Positions 7,901 to 16,870 of a DNA stretch of 61,030 bases are shown here, one piece after another. Source of the DNA: an uncultured Prevotellaceae bacterium (GTDB lineage: Bacteria; Bacteroidota; Bacteroidia; Bacteroidales; Bacteroidaceae); NCBI GenBank assembly GCA_947167455.1, contig CAMVIB010000015.1:1-61030 (forward strand), read 5' to 3'. The notes under the pieces are model-generated. The model saw only the letters and a list, made by a program, of their open reading frames with translations, did not search any database and had not been told where the DNA came from. The position numbers were made by a program, and so were the translations under genes. Numbering within the stretch: the stretch's first letter is position 1; every line of letters begins with the position of its first letter.

Positions 7901-9145
7901 ATGAGACTTATACATGTAGCCGACCTGCACCTCGGTCAGGTCATCTATCAGACCTATGAGCGTGCCGACGAGCACCGGCATTTCTTCTGCCAGCTCCGTC
8001 AATGGTGCGTCAGTGAGCAGCCCGACGTCCTCCTCGTGGCGGGCGACATCTTCGACATCCAGCAGCCCTCGGCCGCCACGTGGAAGATGTTCACCGACAG
8101 CTTCGTCAGCCTGCGACGTGCCGTGCCGTCGATGGCCATCGTCATCGTGGCAGGAAATCACGACTCGCCATCGCGGCTGGAGTCGCACAACGGCGTGTGG
8201 CAGCTGGCCGACGTGCGTCTGGTCGGGGCTCCGCTGCCTGCCGTGATGCCCGCTGGCGATGCCTGGATGGAGCGCTACATCGTGCGTCTGCCCTCGGGCT
8301 ATGTCGTGGCCCTGCCTTTCATGACGGGCGAGCGCCGTGCTCAGGTCCAGGCTCTGCTGGACAGCATCGCCTGCGAGAACGGCGGCCGTCTGCCGGTGGT
8401 GATGATGGCACATCAGGCCGTGGAGGGCTGCGACTTAAGCGGCCACGACGTTGAGGTGGGCACGCTGCGCAGCCTCCCCCTCAGCTCCTACGGCACGGGC
8501 TACGACTATCTTGCCCTGGGCCATATCCACAAGCCGCAGACCTTGGGGCATCCCGACGACGCCATGGCTGCCGACGTCACCTACGCTGCACCCGTGGCGC
8601 GATATGCCGGCAGTGCCCTGCATGTGAGCTGCGATGAGGCCTATCCCCACACCGTGAGCGTGGTGGACGTGCAGACCCGTGGCGGCGATGTCCGCATACG
8701 CCAGTTACGCATCGATGAGCTGCGGCATTTTCATGTCCTGCCGTCGCCGACAGAGGTTTATGCCACTGCCGACGAGGCCATTGCCGGCGTGCGGAGCTTC
8801 GCCAGTGGGCAGAGCGGTTACTTCCGTCTGCACATCGATGCCTCGGCAACGTTGCCGTCCGACTTCGGTCAGACGGTGTATGCCGCCATTGAGCCCCGTG
8901 CCGACGAGGTGCGCTACAACCCCAAGATCCTGTGGGAGGGTGCTGCTCAGGAGGCCACGACTGCCGACAACCGTCCGCACTTCGAGGTGGCCGAGCTGCA
9001 GCAGATGACAGACCCTTTCCTCTTCATAGAGCGTACCATAGAGCAGTACCCCGACTTGGAGATCGGCGATGTGCGCGATGCTTTCGGCGAGATAGCTGCC
9101 GAGCTGGCACGCATGGATGACGACGAAACCGCCAAACGGCGTTGA
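7901..9145 (+). CDS. sbcD: Exonuclease subunit SbcD (Mre11-like)
   Basis: The 414-aa protein is the nuclease half of the SbcCD complex, which opens DNA hairpins and processes double-strand ends. The Mn-phosphoesterase motifs appear in order: MRLIHVADLHLG (D, H), VAGDIFD, VAGNHDSPSRLE, MMAHQAVEG and LALGHIHKPQ, all within the first ~215 residues. The C-terminal capping and SbcC-binding region follows. The sbcC start lies just beyond the stop, so the two are an operon. Because SbcCD attacks long palindromes, the perfect palindromic arrays and hairpin elements in this window are potential substrates; that link is only inference. Confidence 0.95.
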   Translation: MRLIHVADLHLGQVIYQTYERADEHRHFFCQLRQWCVSEQPDVLLVAGDIFDIQQPSAATWKMFTDSFVSLRRAVPSMAIVIVAGNHDSPSRLESHNGVWQLADVRLVGAPLPAVMPAGDAWMERYIVRLPSGYVVALPFMTGERRAQVQALLDSIACENGGRLPVVMMAHQAVEGCDLSGHDVEVGTLRSLPLSSYGTGYDYLALGHIHKPQTLGHPDDAMAADVTYAAPVARYAGSALHVSCDEAYPHTVSVVDVQTRGGDVRIRQLRIDELRHFHVLPSPTEVYATADEAIAGVRSFASGQSGYFRLHIDASATLPSDFGQTVYAAIEPRADEVRYNPKILWEGAAQEATTADNRPHFEVAELQQMTDPFLFIERTIEQYPDLEIGDVRDAFGEIAAELARMDDDETAKRR

Positions 9146-9155
9146 GCCAGTGCTT

Positions 9156-12100
9156 ATGAAAATCAAAGAGTTGCACATACGTAACATAGCGTCGCTGGAG
9201 CGCGGCGACATCGACTTCGAGCACGACCTTGCCGACCCGCTGGGCCGGCAGGTGCCGCTCTTCCTCATCTGCGGCGACACGGGTGCCGGCAAGACCGTCA
9301 TCCTCGACTGCATCGCCATGGCCCTCTACTGCACCACGCCGCGTCTGGGCGGTGTGGCCAACATTACGAGGAATGACTTCGAGACCGGCGAGGGCGAGAT
9401 CCTTCGCGTGGCCAGCATAGAGCAATATACGCGTCTGGGCATCTCCGAGCGCGACGAGTGCTACTCGGAACTCCTCTTCGAGGGCAACGACGGCCTCAGC
9501 TACCGCGCACGCCTCACCCTCGGCATGAAGCGTGAGCGCGGCACACGCCTCCTGCGACATCGCTCGCCGAAGTGGGCGGTGCAGGTTGGCGATGCCGACT
9601 GGGTGGAGGGCAAGACGGAGGTCGGAGCCATCATCCTGCGTGCCGTGGGCATAAGCTTCGAGCAGTTCGGGCGCATCGCCATGCTGGCGCAGGGGCAGTT
9701 TGCCGCATTCCTCATCGGCAACAAGTCGGAGCGCGAGGCCATCCTGGAGCAGCTCACCAACACACAGCACTTCACACGCTACGGCCAGGCCATCACACGC
9801 ATCTACAAGCGTGCGCAGGAGGCCTGCCGCCAGCTTCAGGCCGAGCACGACCAGGAGCGCACGCACATCCTCACGCCCGACGAGCAGGAACGTCTGGCGG
9901 GTGAGCGTGTGCGCCTCGATGCCGCTTTGGCGCAGGCCAGTGAGCGTCTGCGTGTCGCCGAGCAGCGTCTGAAGCTCGCGACGCAAGTGGAGACGGGGCG
10001 TAGCGACGTGGCAAGGAACACGTCGGCGATAGAGATGATAGAGAAGCAGATGCGTGACGATGCCTTCGTGGGTGCCGCCACGCTCGTCGAGGGCTGGGAT
10101 GCCACCACGTCGCAGCGTCAGGCCCTCGCCCGCCGCGACGATGCCCTCCGGCGTCAGCAGCAGTGTCGTGACGACGAGCAGAGGCTGCGCACGCAGTTCG
10201 CAGGACTGACGGCCGACCTCATGCTGCGCCGTGCCGCACAGAACCGCCAGGAGACCGGCATCGCCGCCTCGCAGGCATGGCTCGATGCCCGTGCCTCCAA
10301 GGCTCAGGTCTATGGCAAGGCCGAGTTGCTGACGAGCCAGATGTTGAGCTACGCCTCCTTGCTGCGCGACGCTGACGCGGCCTCCAGACAGCTCGCAGAG
10401 AGCACGTCGGCGCTCGGCGACCTCACACGCCGGCACGATGCCAGCGTGGCCGCTGCCGCCGAGGCTGCCAGTAAGCTTGCTGCCAGCCAGAAGGCCATTG
10501 ATGGTGTGCGTCGGCGGTATGAGTCGCTGGCGCCTGCCGATGTCAACGCTGCACTCAACCGTGCCTCTGCGCGCATGACCCTGACGACGCGTCTGCAGCA
10601 GGCCCTGCTCTACACATCGCAGAGCCGCAAAGAACTGGCCGATGTGGAGCGCAGCCGAGCAAGCACGGAGACCTCAGTCGGCAAGCTGAAGGCAGAGCTC
10701 GACAGCGCGGCCGCCACCCTCGCCGCCGCCAGGCTTCGCAGCAAGGATGCCTCCGGACGTCTGCTCACCATGCAGGCGAGCCTCGAGGAGTCCATCGTGG
10801 CCCTGCGTCGGCGGCTGGCCAGCGAGCATGCCGAGACATGTCCGCTCTGCGGCCAGCACATAGAAAGCATAAGTCTGGACAGCGACTTCGAGGCCGTGCT
10901 GTTGCCCATGGAGCGCGAGAAGGCCGCTGCCGAGACGCAGTTGGAGTCTGCCACGGCGGCTCACACTGCCTGCCAGAGCCGCTATGACTCTGCGCTGGCC
11001 ACGGCGCGCCAGCTCAGCCGGCAGCAGACCGACGCGGCATCGCGGCTCAAGACCTACGAGCGGCAGGTGTCGGAGATGGCGGCAGAGCTCGGACTCACGC
11101 CGGGCGATGGCATGGAGCAGCGCCTGGGCGAGCTGTCGGCATCGCTGACCCGTGAGGTGGAGACCCTGAAGGCCCGGCAGCGTGATGCCGAGTTGCTGCA
11201 GAAGGACATCAACCGCCTCCTGCTCGAACAGACCCCCTTACTGCGGGCCAGCGATGCTGCCATCACGGCGCGCTCGGCTGCCGAGAAGGCGTTAGAACAC
11301 AGTAAGGCCGACATGGCAAGGCTGAAGGGGCTGCTCGATGAGAAGCGTCAGGCCGCGACGGCCCTCGTTGGCGAGGTGGATGCCTTCCTGGCCGATGTCT
11401 TGCCGCAATGGCGTCAGGACGTCGAGGCCGCCGTGCGCCAGCTCACTGCCGATGCTGCCGAGTATGAGCGTCGCCGACGCGAGCTCGACGAACGCCGTCA
11501 GGCTCTGCAGCGCGACAGCCGTCTCCTGGCCGACATCGTGTCGCTGCGCGAGAAGGTGGTGACGGAGCTGCGGCCCGAGTGGGCGCATGACGAGGGCTGC
11601 CGCGACGGCGGCGCGGCAGCTGTGCGTGGCGGTGATGTGCTTGTGGAATGGACGGCCGTCTATGCCGGGGTGAACGGCGTCGTCGCTACGATGCATGAGT
11701 GCGCTAAGGTCATCGCGGGTTGCGAGGCAGAGCTTCAGACTTATTATGCCGCCTCCGGCACCGATGAGGCGGCGCTGACGGCCCTGACCCGGCGTGAGCG
11801 CGACCTCGTCGAGGCTCGCAGGCTCGTCAACGGCGTGCGTGCCGAACTGAAGTCGCGACGCGACGCACTGGCCGCGGCGTCGCGCCTCGTGGCAGATGCC
11901 CTCGCCAAGCTCGGCATGGGCGAAGACAATGAGGTGCCACCCCTCCCGGCACTCGAGGACGAGAAGGCCGCCGTGGCCCGCGAGCGCGATGCCATGCTCG
12001 CCGAACATGCCACGGTGGTGGCACGCCTCACGGAGAACCTCCGCAACCAGGAACGCTTCAGCCTGCTGGCCGGACGGTTGGAGCAGGCCAAGGCCGTCTG

Positions 12101-12611
12101 TGCGCGCTGGCAGCGCATGAACGACCACTTCGGCGGCACGCATTTCCGCACGCTGGTGCAGTCCTACGTCATGCGTCCGCTGCTGGCCAACGCCAACATC
12201 TACCTGCGTCGCATCACAGACCGCTACACGCTGACGTGCAGTGCCGACAATGAGCAGCTCTCCATCCTCGTGCGCGACGGCTACAACAAGGGTCAGGTGC
12301 GCAGTGCCACGGTGCTCTCCGGCGGCGAGCGCTTCATGATCTCGCTGTCGCTGGCCCTGGCGCTCTCTACGCTCAACCGTCCGGACATGACGGTCAACAT
12401 ACTCTTCATCGACGAGGGCTTCGGCACGCTCGACGAGGCCAGCCTGGACTCGGTGATGGCGACGCTGGAACGCCTGCAGGAGATAGCGGGTCAGGCTCAC
12501 CGTCGCGTGGGCATCATCTCCCACCGCGAGGAGCTGGAGGAGCGCATACCGACGCAGATACGCGTGGTGCGCCACGGCGAGGGCCGCAGCCGCCTTGACA
12601 TCGTAGGGTGA
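9156..12611 (+). CDS. sbcC: Exonuclease subunit SbcC (Rad50-like ATPase)
   Basis: The ~1151-aa SMC-type ATPase partners SbcD. Walker A is CGDTGAGKTVILD near the N-terminus. Long coiled-coil arms surround a zinc-hook CPLCGQHI near the middle. The C-terminal half has the ABC signature LSGGERFMISLSLALALS and Walker B ILFIDEGFGTLD. The ATG at 9156 is preferred: it gives MKIKELHIRNIASLE, the normal N-terminus of the family, and starts 10 nt after the sbcD stop. An in-frame ATG at 9117 inside sbcD would add 13 unusual residues. Confidence 0.95.
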   Translation: MKIKELHIRNIASLERGDIDFEHDLADPLGRQVPLFLICGDTGAGKTVILDCIAMALYCTTPRLGGVANITRNDFETGEGEILRVASIEQYTRLGISERDECYSELLFEGNDGLSYRARLTLGMKRERGTRLLRHRSPKWAVQVGDADWVEGKTEVGAIILRAVGISFEQFGRIAMLAQGQFAAFLIGNKSEREAILEQLTNTQHFTRYGQAITRIYKRAQEACRQLQAEHDQERTHILTPDEQERLAGERVRLDAALAQASERLRVAEQRLKLATQVETGRSDVARNTSAIEMIEKQMRDDAFVGAATLVEGWDATTSQRQALARRDDALRRQQQCRDDEQRLRTQFAGLTADLMLRRAAQNRQETGIAASQAWLDARASKAQVYGKAELLTSQMLSYASLLRDADAASRQLAESTSALGDLTRRHDASVAAAAEAASKLAASQKAIDGVRRRYESLAPADVNAALNRASARMTLTTRLQQALLYTSQSRKELADVERSRASTETSVGKLKAELDSAAATLAAARLRSKDASGRLLTMQASLEESIVALRRRLASEHAETCPLCGQHIESISLDSDFEAVLLPMEREKAAAETQLESATAAHTACQSRYDSALATARQLSRQQTDAASRLKTYERQVSEMAAELGLTPGDGMEQRLGELSASLTREVETLKARQRDAELLQKDINRLLLEQTPLLRASDAAITARSAAEKALEHSKADMARLKGLLDEKRQAATALVGEVDAFLADVLPQWRQDVEAAVRQLTADAAEYERRRRELDERRQALQRDSRLLADIVSLREKVVTELRPEWAHDEGCRDGGAAAVRGGDVLVEWTAVYAGVNGVVATMHECAKVIAGCEAELQTYYAASGTDEAALTALTRRERDLVEARRLVNGVRAELKSRRDALAAASRLVADALAKLGMGEDNEVPPLPALEDEKAAVARERDAMLAEHATVVARLTENLRNQERFSLLAGRLEQAKAVCARWQRMNDHFGGTHFRTLVQSYVMRPLLANANIYLRRITDRYTLTCSADNEQLSILVRDGYNKGQVRSATVLSGGERFMISLSLALALSTLNRPDMTVNILFIDEGFGTLDEASLDSVMATLERLQEIAGQAHRRVGIISHREELEERIPTQIRVVRHGEGRSRLDIVG

Positions 12612-12646
12612 CACGTGCGGGGTCCCGTTTCCCTTCTGCGGCTGTA

Positions 12647-12683
12647 GCAGGGGTTGACACCCCTGCCCGGGGTGAATCACCCC
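12647..12683. terminator. Twin hairpins between convergent sbcC and sugar-transporter genes
   Basis: GCAGGGGT-TGAC-ACCCCTGC (12647-12666) is followed at once by GGGGTG-AAT-CACCCC (12669-12683). They sit between two convergent genes, as a bidirectional terminator would. Neither has a long T-run. Confidence 0.55.
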
Positions 12684-12714
12684 CACGTGGTTGCAGTAGC
12701 CACCTGACAGATGC

Positions 12715-14190
12715 CTACTGCTTGCGCCAGAGGGCTGTCATGTCCTCGAGTGTGCGGCCCTTGGTCTCCGGCACGAGTCGCCAGACGAAGAGCGCTGCAA
12801 TGATGCAGATGATGCCGTAGAGGCCGTAGGTGAACCAGTGGCCGAAGTCGTCGCCCGGCGTGAGGTGCATGTTGAACATCGGCACGAAGGTGCTCGAGAC
12901 GATGAAGTTGAAAATCCACTGGAACGCCACCGCAATGGCCACGGCAGCGCCACGGATGGTGTTGGGGAATATCTCGGCGATGAGCACCCAGCAGATGGGT
13001 CCCCACGAGAACATGAACGATGCCGAATAGACCATGATGCTGAGCATCGTGACGAGCGACAGGCTGGCATTGCCGAAGGTCAGTGCCACACCGAAGGCAC
13101 CGACTGCCATGCCCAGCGAGCCGCAGATGAGCAGCGGCTTGCGTCCCAGACGCTCCACGGTGAACACGGCGACGAGGGTGAAGAGGATGTTCACCACGCC
13201 CATGACGACGGTGTTGACCATCGGGTTTGTCATGCCCATGTCGCCGAAGATGCGCGGCGCGTAGTAGAGCACGGCATTGATGCCCACGGCCTGCTGGAAG
13301 ACGCTGAGCATGATGCCCACGAAGATGCAGAGGTAGCCGTAGCTAAAGAGGCGTTCGGTGCGCACGGTGATGGTATGGCGTATGTCGGAGAGGATGCCCT
13401 CAGCCTTCGAGCTGCCGTTGATGCGTGCCAGCACGCGCAGTGCCACGTCGTCGCGACCTATCATCACGAGGTAGCGCGGCGTCTCCGGCACGAGGCAGAT
13501 GAGCAGCGTGAAGAGTCCTGCCGGCACGGCCTCAGAGCCGAACATGTAGCGCCAGCCCGTGGCGATGGTCCACGGGTCGCTGCCGGGCATCACGGCGTTG
13601 ACACCCTGGCCTGCCGCCTCGATGACGGGGTTGGTGTGGTCGCCGAGGATCATGAAGTTGACGAAATAGACCACCAGCTGGCCGAAGATGATGGCAAACT
13701 GGTTCCACGACACCAGCATGCCACGTATGTCGGACGGAGCCACCTCGCCGATATACATCGGGCAGATGGCCGATGCCAGGCCTACGCCTATGCCGCCGAT
13801 GACGCGGTAGATGTTGAAGGTCACGAGCAGGCTGAAGGTCGGCACGCCGTGTTCGTGGATCATGAACTCGGGCTCCATGCTGCCGAGTGCGGAGACGAAG
13901 AAGAGTATGCCTGCCACGATGAGCGAGCGTTTGCGGCCGAGGCGCGTGGCCAGGAGGCCCGAGAGTGCCGACCCGATGATGCAGCCTATGAGTGCGCTGC
14001 TGCTGGTGAAGCCGTGCATGAAGTCGGTGTACTGGAAGTCGGAGGCTCCGAGGAAGAATGCCTGAAGGCCTTTCTCGGCACCGGAGATGACGGCCGTGTC
14101 GTAGCCGAAGAGCAGGCCGCCCAGTACGGCCACCATGACGATGGATACGAGGTAGGCCCTGGAGCCTGTGGATGGAGTGGGGTGGTTCAT
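12715..14190 (-). CDS. xylE: MFS sugar:proton symporter (XylE-like)
   Basis: The 491-aa, ~12-TM inner-membrane transporter has sugar-porter family marks: GGLLFGYDTAVISGAEKG in TM1, ATRLGRKRSL between TM2 and TM3, VPETPRYL mid-protein, RLGRKPLLI in the second half and the C-terminal PETKGRTLEDM. The substrate is probably a hexose or pentose such as xylose; the name follows closest general likeness to E. coli XylE and is not proven. It has its own promoter at 14237-14244 and converges on sbcC. Confidence 0.85.
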   Translation of the reverse strand: MNHPTPSTGSRAYLVSIVMVAVLGGLLFGYDTAVISGAEKGLQAFFLGASDFQYTDFMHGFTSSSALIGCIIGSALSGLLATRLGRKRSLIVAGILFFVSALGSMEPEFMIHEHGVPTFSLLVTFNIYRVIGGIGVGLASAICPMYIGEVAPSDIRGMLVSWNQFAIIFGQLVVYFVNFMILGDHTNPVIEAAGQGVNAVMPGSDPWTIATGWRYMFGSEAVPAGLFTLLICLVPETPRYLVMIGRDDVALRVLARINGSSKAEGILSDIRHTITVRTERLFSYGYLCIFVGIMLSVFQQAVGINAVLYYAPRIFGDMGMTNPMVNTVVMGVVNILFTLVAVFTVERLGRKPLLICGSLGMAVGAFGVALTFGNASLSLVTMLSIMVYSASFMFSWGPICWVLIAEIFPNTIRGAAVAIAVAFQWIFNFIVSSTFVPMFNMHLTPGDDFGHWFTYGLYGIICIIAALFVWRLVPETKGRTLEDMTALWRKQ

Positions 14191-14236
14191 GTGTGTGTAT
14201 TATGATTAGTTGATGAATGCGTGGGTTAGGCGGTGG

Positions 14237-14244
14237 CAAATGTA
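14237..14244 (-). promoter_or_regulatory. Promoter of sugar transporter (TACATTTG)
   Basis: The minus-strand TACATTTG lies 46 nt before the start codon. A TTG complement at 14262-14264 leaves a 17-nt spacer, slightly short. Confidence 0.55.
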
Positions 14245-14329
14245 CGACATTTTTTCGTTTGCAATGCTATGTCGGCCGTTTTTTATGTTAATAACTCATA
14301 ATAACGCCTGCCTTTCGGCCCTTTTTCGC

Positions 14330-14337
14330 TATCTTTG
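14330..14337 (+). promoter_or_regulatory. Promoter of creatininase-family gene (TATCTTTG)
   Basis: TATCTTTG lies 24 nt upstream of the ATG at 14362 and diverges from the sugar-transporter promoter. It overlaps an in-frame TTG (14335), which argues against that codon as the start. Confidence 0.6.
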
Positions 14338-14361
14338 CACGCTGTCATTAAGCTTGTACCT

Positions 14362-15150
14362 ATGCAAACAGACTTCGTAAAGAGAGAAACCGACCTCAGC
14401 ACGACGGCCTATGGTGTCGTGCGACGTCTGAACTATGACATGGCCATACTGCCATGGGGAGCCACCGAGCCTCACAACCTTCACCTGCCTTATCTCACTG
14501 ACAGCATCCTCGCCCACGACGTGGCCCTGGATGCCGCACGCCTGGCGCTCACGGGATATGGCGTGCGCGCCATGGTGCTGCCGCCGGTGATGATGGGTGC
14601 GCAGAACCCCGGCCAGCGCGACCTGCCGTTCTGCATACACTACCGCCAGCAGACGCAGTGGAGCATACTGGCCGACATCGTGGCGTCGCTGCATCACCAG
14701 GGCGTGCGCAAGCTGCTCATCGTCAACGGCCACGGCGGCAATGTCTTCAAGGGCTTCATACGCGACCTGGCGGTGGACTACCCCGACTTCTGCATCCTCA
14801 GCAGCGAGTGGTTTGCCGTGCTGCCTGCCAAGGAGTGGTTCGACCAGCCCGGCGACCATGCCGACGAGCTGGAGACGTCGGTGATGATGCACTACCACCC
14901 CGAACTCGTGGATCTCGCCGAGGCCGGTGAGGGGCGCGCCAACGCCTTTGCGCTGTCGGGCCTTCGCGACAAGACGGCATGGCTGCCACGCCACTGGAGC
15001 CTCGTGAGCTCTGACACGGGCATCGGCAATCCTCAGCTCGCCACGGCAGCGAAAGGCCGATGTTTCGCCGAGGCCGTGGCGCGCAAGTATGCCCTGCTGC
15101 TGAAGGAGCTTGCTGCCGTGAAGGGTCCTGAAGACATGTATGAGAAGTAG
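14362..15150 (+). CDS. Creatininase-family amidohydrolase
   Basis: The protein of about 262 aa starts MQTDFVKRETDLS. Metal ligands typical of the creatininase fold are visible: ILPWGATEPHNLHLPYLTD (E, H, D), VNGHGGN and GDHADELETSVMM. Members cleave cyclic or linear C-N bonds, for example creatinine, N-formylamide sugars or mycofactocin intermediates, with a two-metal centre. The real substrate here is unknown. I chose the ATG at 14362 because the longer frame would begin inside the promoter box. Confidence 0.82.
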   Translation: MQTDFVKRETDLSTTAYGVVRRLNYDMAILPWGATEPHNLHLPYLTDSILAHDVALDAARLALTGYGVRAMVLPPVMMGAQNPGQRDLPFCIHYRQQTQWSILADIVASLHHQGVRKLLIVNGHGGNVFKGFIRDLAVDYPDFCILSSEWFAVLPAKEWFDQPGDHADELETSVMMHYHPELVDLAEAGEGRANAFALSGLRDKTAWLPRHWSLVSSDTGIGNPQLATAAKGRCFAEAVARKYALLLKELAAVKGPEDMYEK

Positions 15151-15182
15151 TGGCTTCAACATCAAAGTGCTGTGCCACGGCG

Positions 15183-15638
15183 CTACGCTATCTGTGCCAC
15201 GGCGAAGATGAGGATGGCGTAGCGGACTACCTTGCCGATGGTGATGGTGAGGAGCGACAGCCACGGGTTGGCGCGCATGAAGCCCAACGTCACGGCTATC
15301 ACCGAGCCGAGAATGGGCATGAAGCACAGCACGCCGATCCACGCACCGTAGCGCTGCATCCACAGCGAGGCCTCGCGCACCTTCTCGGGCTTGACGCGGA
15401 GGTAGCGCTCTATCCACTCCATGCGTCCGAGGCTCCCCACGCCGTAGTTGAGCATCGACCCTCCGACGTTGCCGGCCGTGGCGGCGATGAAGAGGTGCAA
15501 GGGCGAGAGCCCGGCAAGCTGCAGGGCCGTGAGCACGGCCTCGCTGCTGAAAGGGAATACGCTCCCTGCGATGAATGCCGCAACGAACATTCCCCAGTAG
15601 CCCCATGACTCGAGTATTGACAATATGGATGCAAGCAT
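15183..15638 (-). CDS. YqaA-family (DedA/SNARE-associated-like) membrane protein
   Basis: The ~151-aa membrane protein starts MLASILSILESWGYWGMFVA and contains the DedA-like segment GSVFPFSSEAVLTALQLAG and a long GNVGGSMLNYGVG stretch. It has about four TM helices. The family is tied to membrane homeostasis and lipid handling. It is the last gene of a minus-strand run that starts with GH95, 20 nt after the preceding membrane-protein gene. The frame extends further upstream but the M chosen starts the recognisable domain. Confidence 0.8.
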   Translation of the reverse strand: MLASILSILESWGYWGMFVAAFIAGSVFPFSSEAVLTALQLAGLSPLHLFIAATAGNVGGSMLNYGVGSLGRMEWIERYLRVKPEKVREASLWMQRYGAWIGVLCFMPILGSVIAVTLGFMRANPWLSLLTITIGKVVRYAILIFAVAQIA

Positions 15639-15658
15639 GAGAGAGAGTGTGTGAGGAA

Positions 15659-16849
15659 CTATGACCCTTGGGGCGGCGCTATGCCTATGCTGTCGAGCAG
15701 AGAATGAAATGCCTCTGCTGCCGACGTCGTGATGCCCGTCATGAACGCCGAGAGGTCGGTGAGCATGGCTGTGGCGCCGGGTATGAGGTTGAGCACTGCC
15801 GTGATGACGAGCAGCAGTGCGAGCGCGAGCACCCACGCGTTGGTGAGCCATGTGCGGGTGAAGGCAATGAAGTGTGACGCCGACGGCACTGATGTCAGTA
15901 GCAGCAACGGCAGCAGCCAGATGAACTGGCGGGGCTGCAGGGTCAGCCACAGGGCTGTTGCCACCTGTGTGGCGAGGAAGGTCTGGTGGCTGATGCGCAC
16001 GTTGATCTTGTCGTCGTAGCTATTGCGCGCGTAGTGTACGAACCCCGTCAGTGCCAGCAGTGCCACGAGTGCCGCGGCAGCGAGCTTTGGCACTCTGGCG
16101 GCAGCCCAGGCGCTGACGTTGCCGGCCACGGCGGCCCACGTCAGCGACTCGCCCTCTGCCGGCAGCTGCCTGAAGTAGGTGTATGCCAGGGGCATCCCGC
16201 CGTCGGCGATGTCGGCAATGGGTTCGGCTATCGGCGCTATGACGGCGGCACAATGGTGTGTGAAGGTCGTCAGCTGGCCTGCCGCCAGCGCCCCTACGCC
16301 CCAGAAGAAGTATGGTGTGGCACAGCCTATGACAGCCGCTCCCAGGCAGCGCCATGACATCGTGCGCAGGTATGCCAGCTGGCTCCACAGCAGGGGCAGG
16401 GCGAGCAGCAGCAGCGGCGGCCACAGGAGGCTGCCGAGGCTCAGTGCGGCGAAGGCATGGAATGTCTCGGCCTGCGGACGTTGTGCGTTGCGCGATGCGG
16501 CGATGTCCTCTGCCGACGACGAGGCCGCCGACGTGCGCAGCAGGCAGTGTATGGCCATCAGCAGGGCGAGTGCCGCAAGCAGCTGCCGCGACTTGTCGTG
16601 CATGAAGCCGCAGGCTGCCATGACGAAGAGCAGGAGAGCCGTTGGCATCTGCGAGCGCACGCGCAGCAGGGCATGGGCGGTGGTGGCCTCTATGCAGAAG
16701 TATGTCAGTGCTGTACATGCCAGCCATGCGTGCATGTAGGCCGTGGAGTATGTGCCTTGCGGCAGCCACCACAGCAACGTCGCCACCACACATGCCGCCG
16801 GCAGTGTGATGTTGCTCTCTGCGAGCCGGTTCTGGAATCTGCGCTTCAC
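15659..16849 (-). CDS. Hypothetical polytopic membrane protein
   Basis: The 396-aa protein is rich in Leu/Ala/Trp with roughly 9-11 predicted membrane segments and an N-terminal MKRRFQNRLAE cap. I do not recognise a catalytic motif. Genes of this size and look sit next to purD in some Bacteroidales, from memory. It starts 21 nt after the purD stop, so it is probably in the same operon. Function unknown. Confidence 0.7.
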   Translation of the reverse strand: MKRRFQNRLAESNITLPAACVVATLLWWLPQGTYSTAYMHAWLACTALTYFCIEATTAHALLRVRSQMPTALLLFVMAACGFMHDKSRQLLAALALLMAIHCLLRTSAASSSAEDIAASRNAQRPQAETFHAFAALSLGSLLWPPLLLLALPLLWSQLAYLRTMSWRCLGAAVIGCATPYFFWGVGALAAGQLTTFTHHCAAVIAPIAEPIADIADGGMPLAYTYFRQLPAEGESLTWAAVAGNVSAWAAARVPKLAAAALVALLALTGFVHYARNSYDDKINVRISHQTFLATQVATALWLTLQPRQFIWLLPLLLLTSVPSASHFIAFTRTWLTNAWVLALALLLVITAVLNLIPGATAMLTDLSAFMTGITTSAAEAFHSLLDSIGIAPPQGS

Positions 16850-16870
16850 CGTCAGTGGTCCGAAGTGGCG

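Noticed and set aside
9024..12686. Long minus-strand frames opposite sbcC
   Set aside because: They are shadows of the third-position GC bias in sbcC, which has all expected ATPase and zinc-hook motifs.
12838..14205. A 455-codon plus-strand frame opposite the sugar transporter
   Set aside because: Composition is His/Asp/Glu/Ala-rich with no family likeness; the transporter on the minus strand is complete and canonical.
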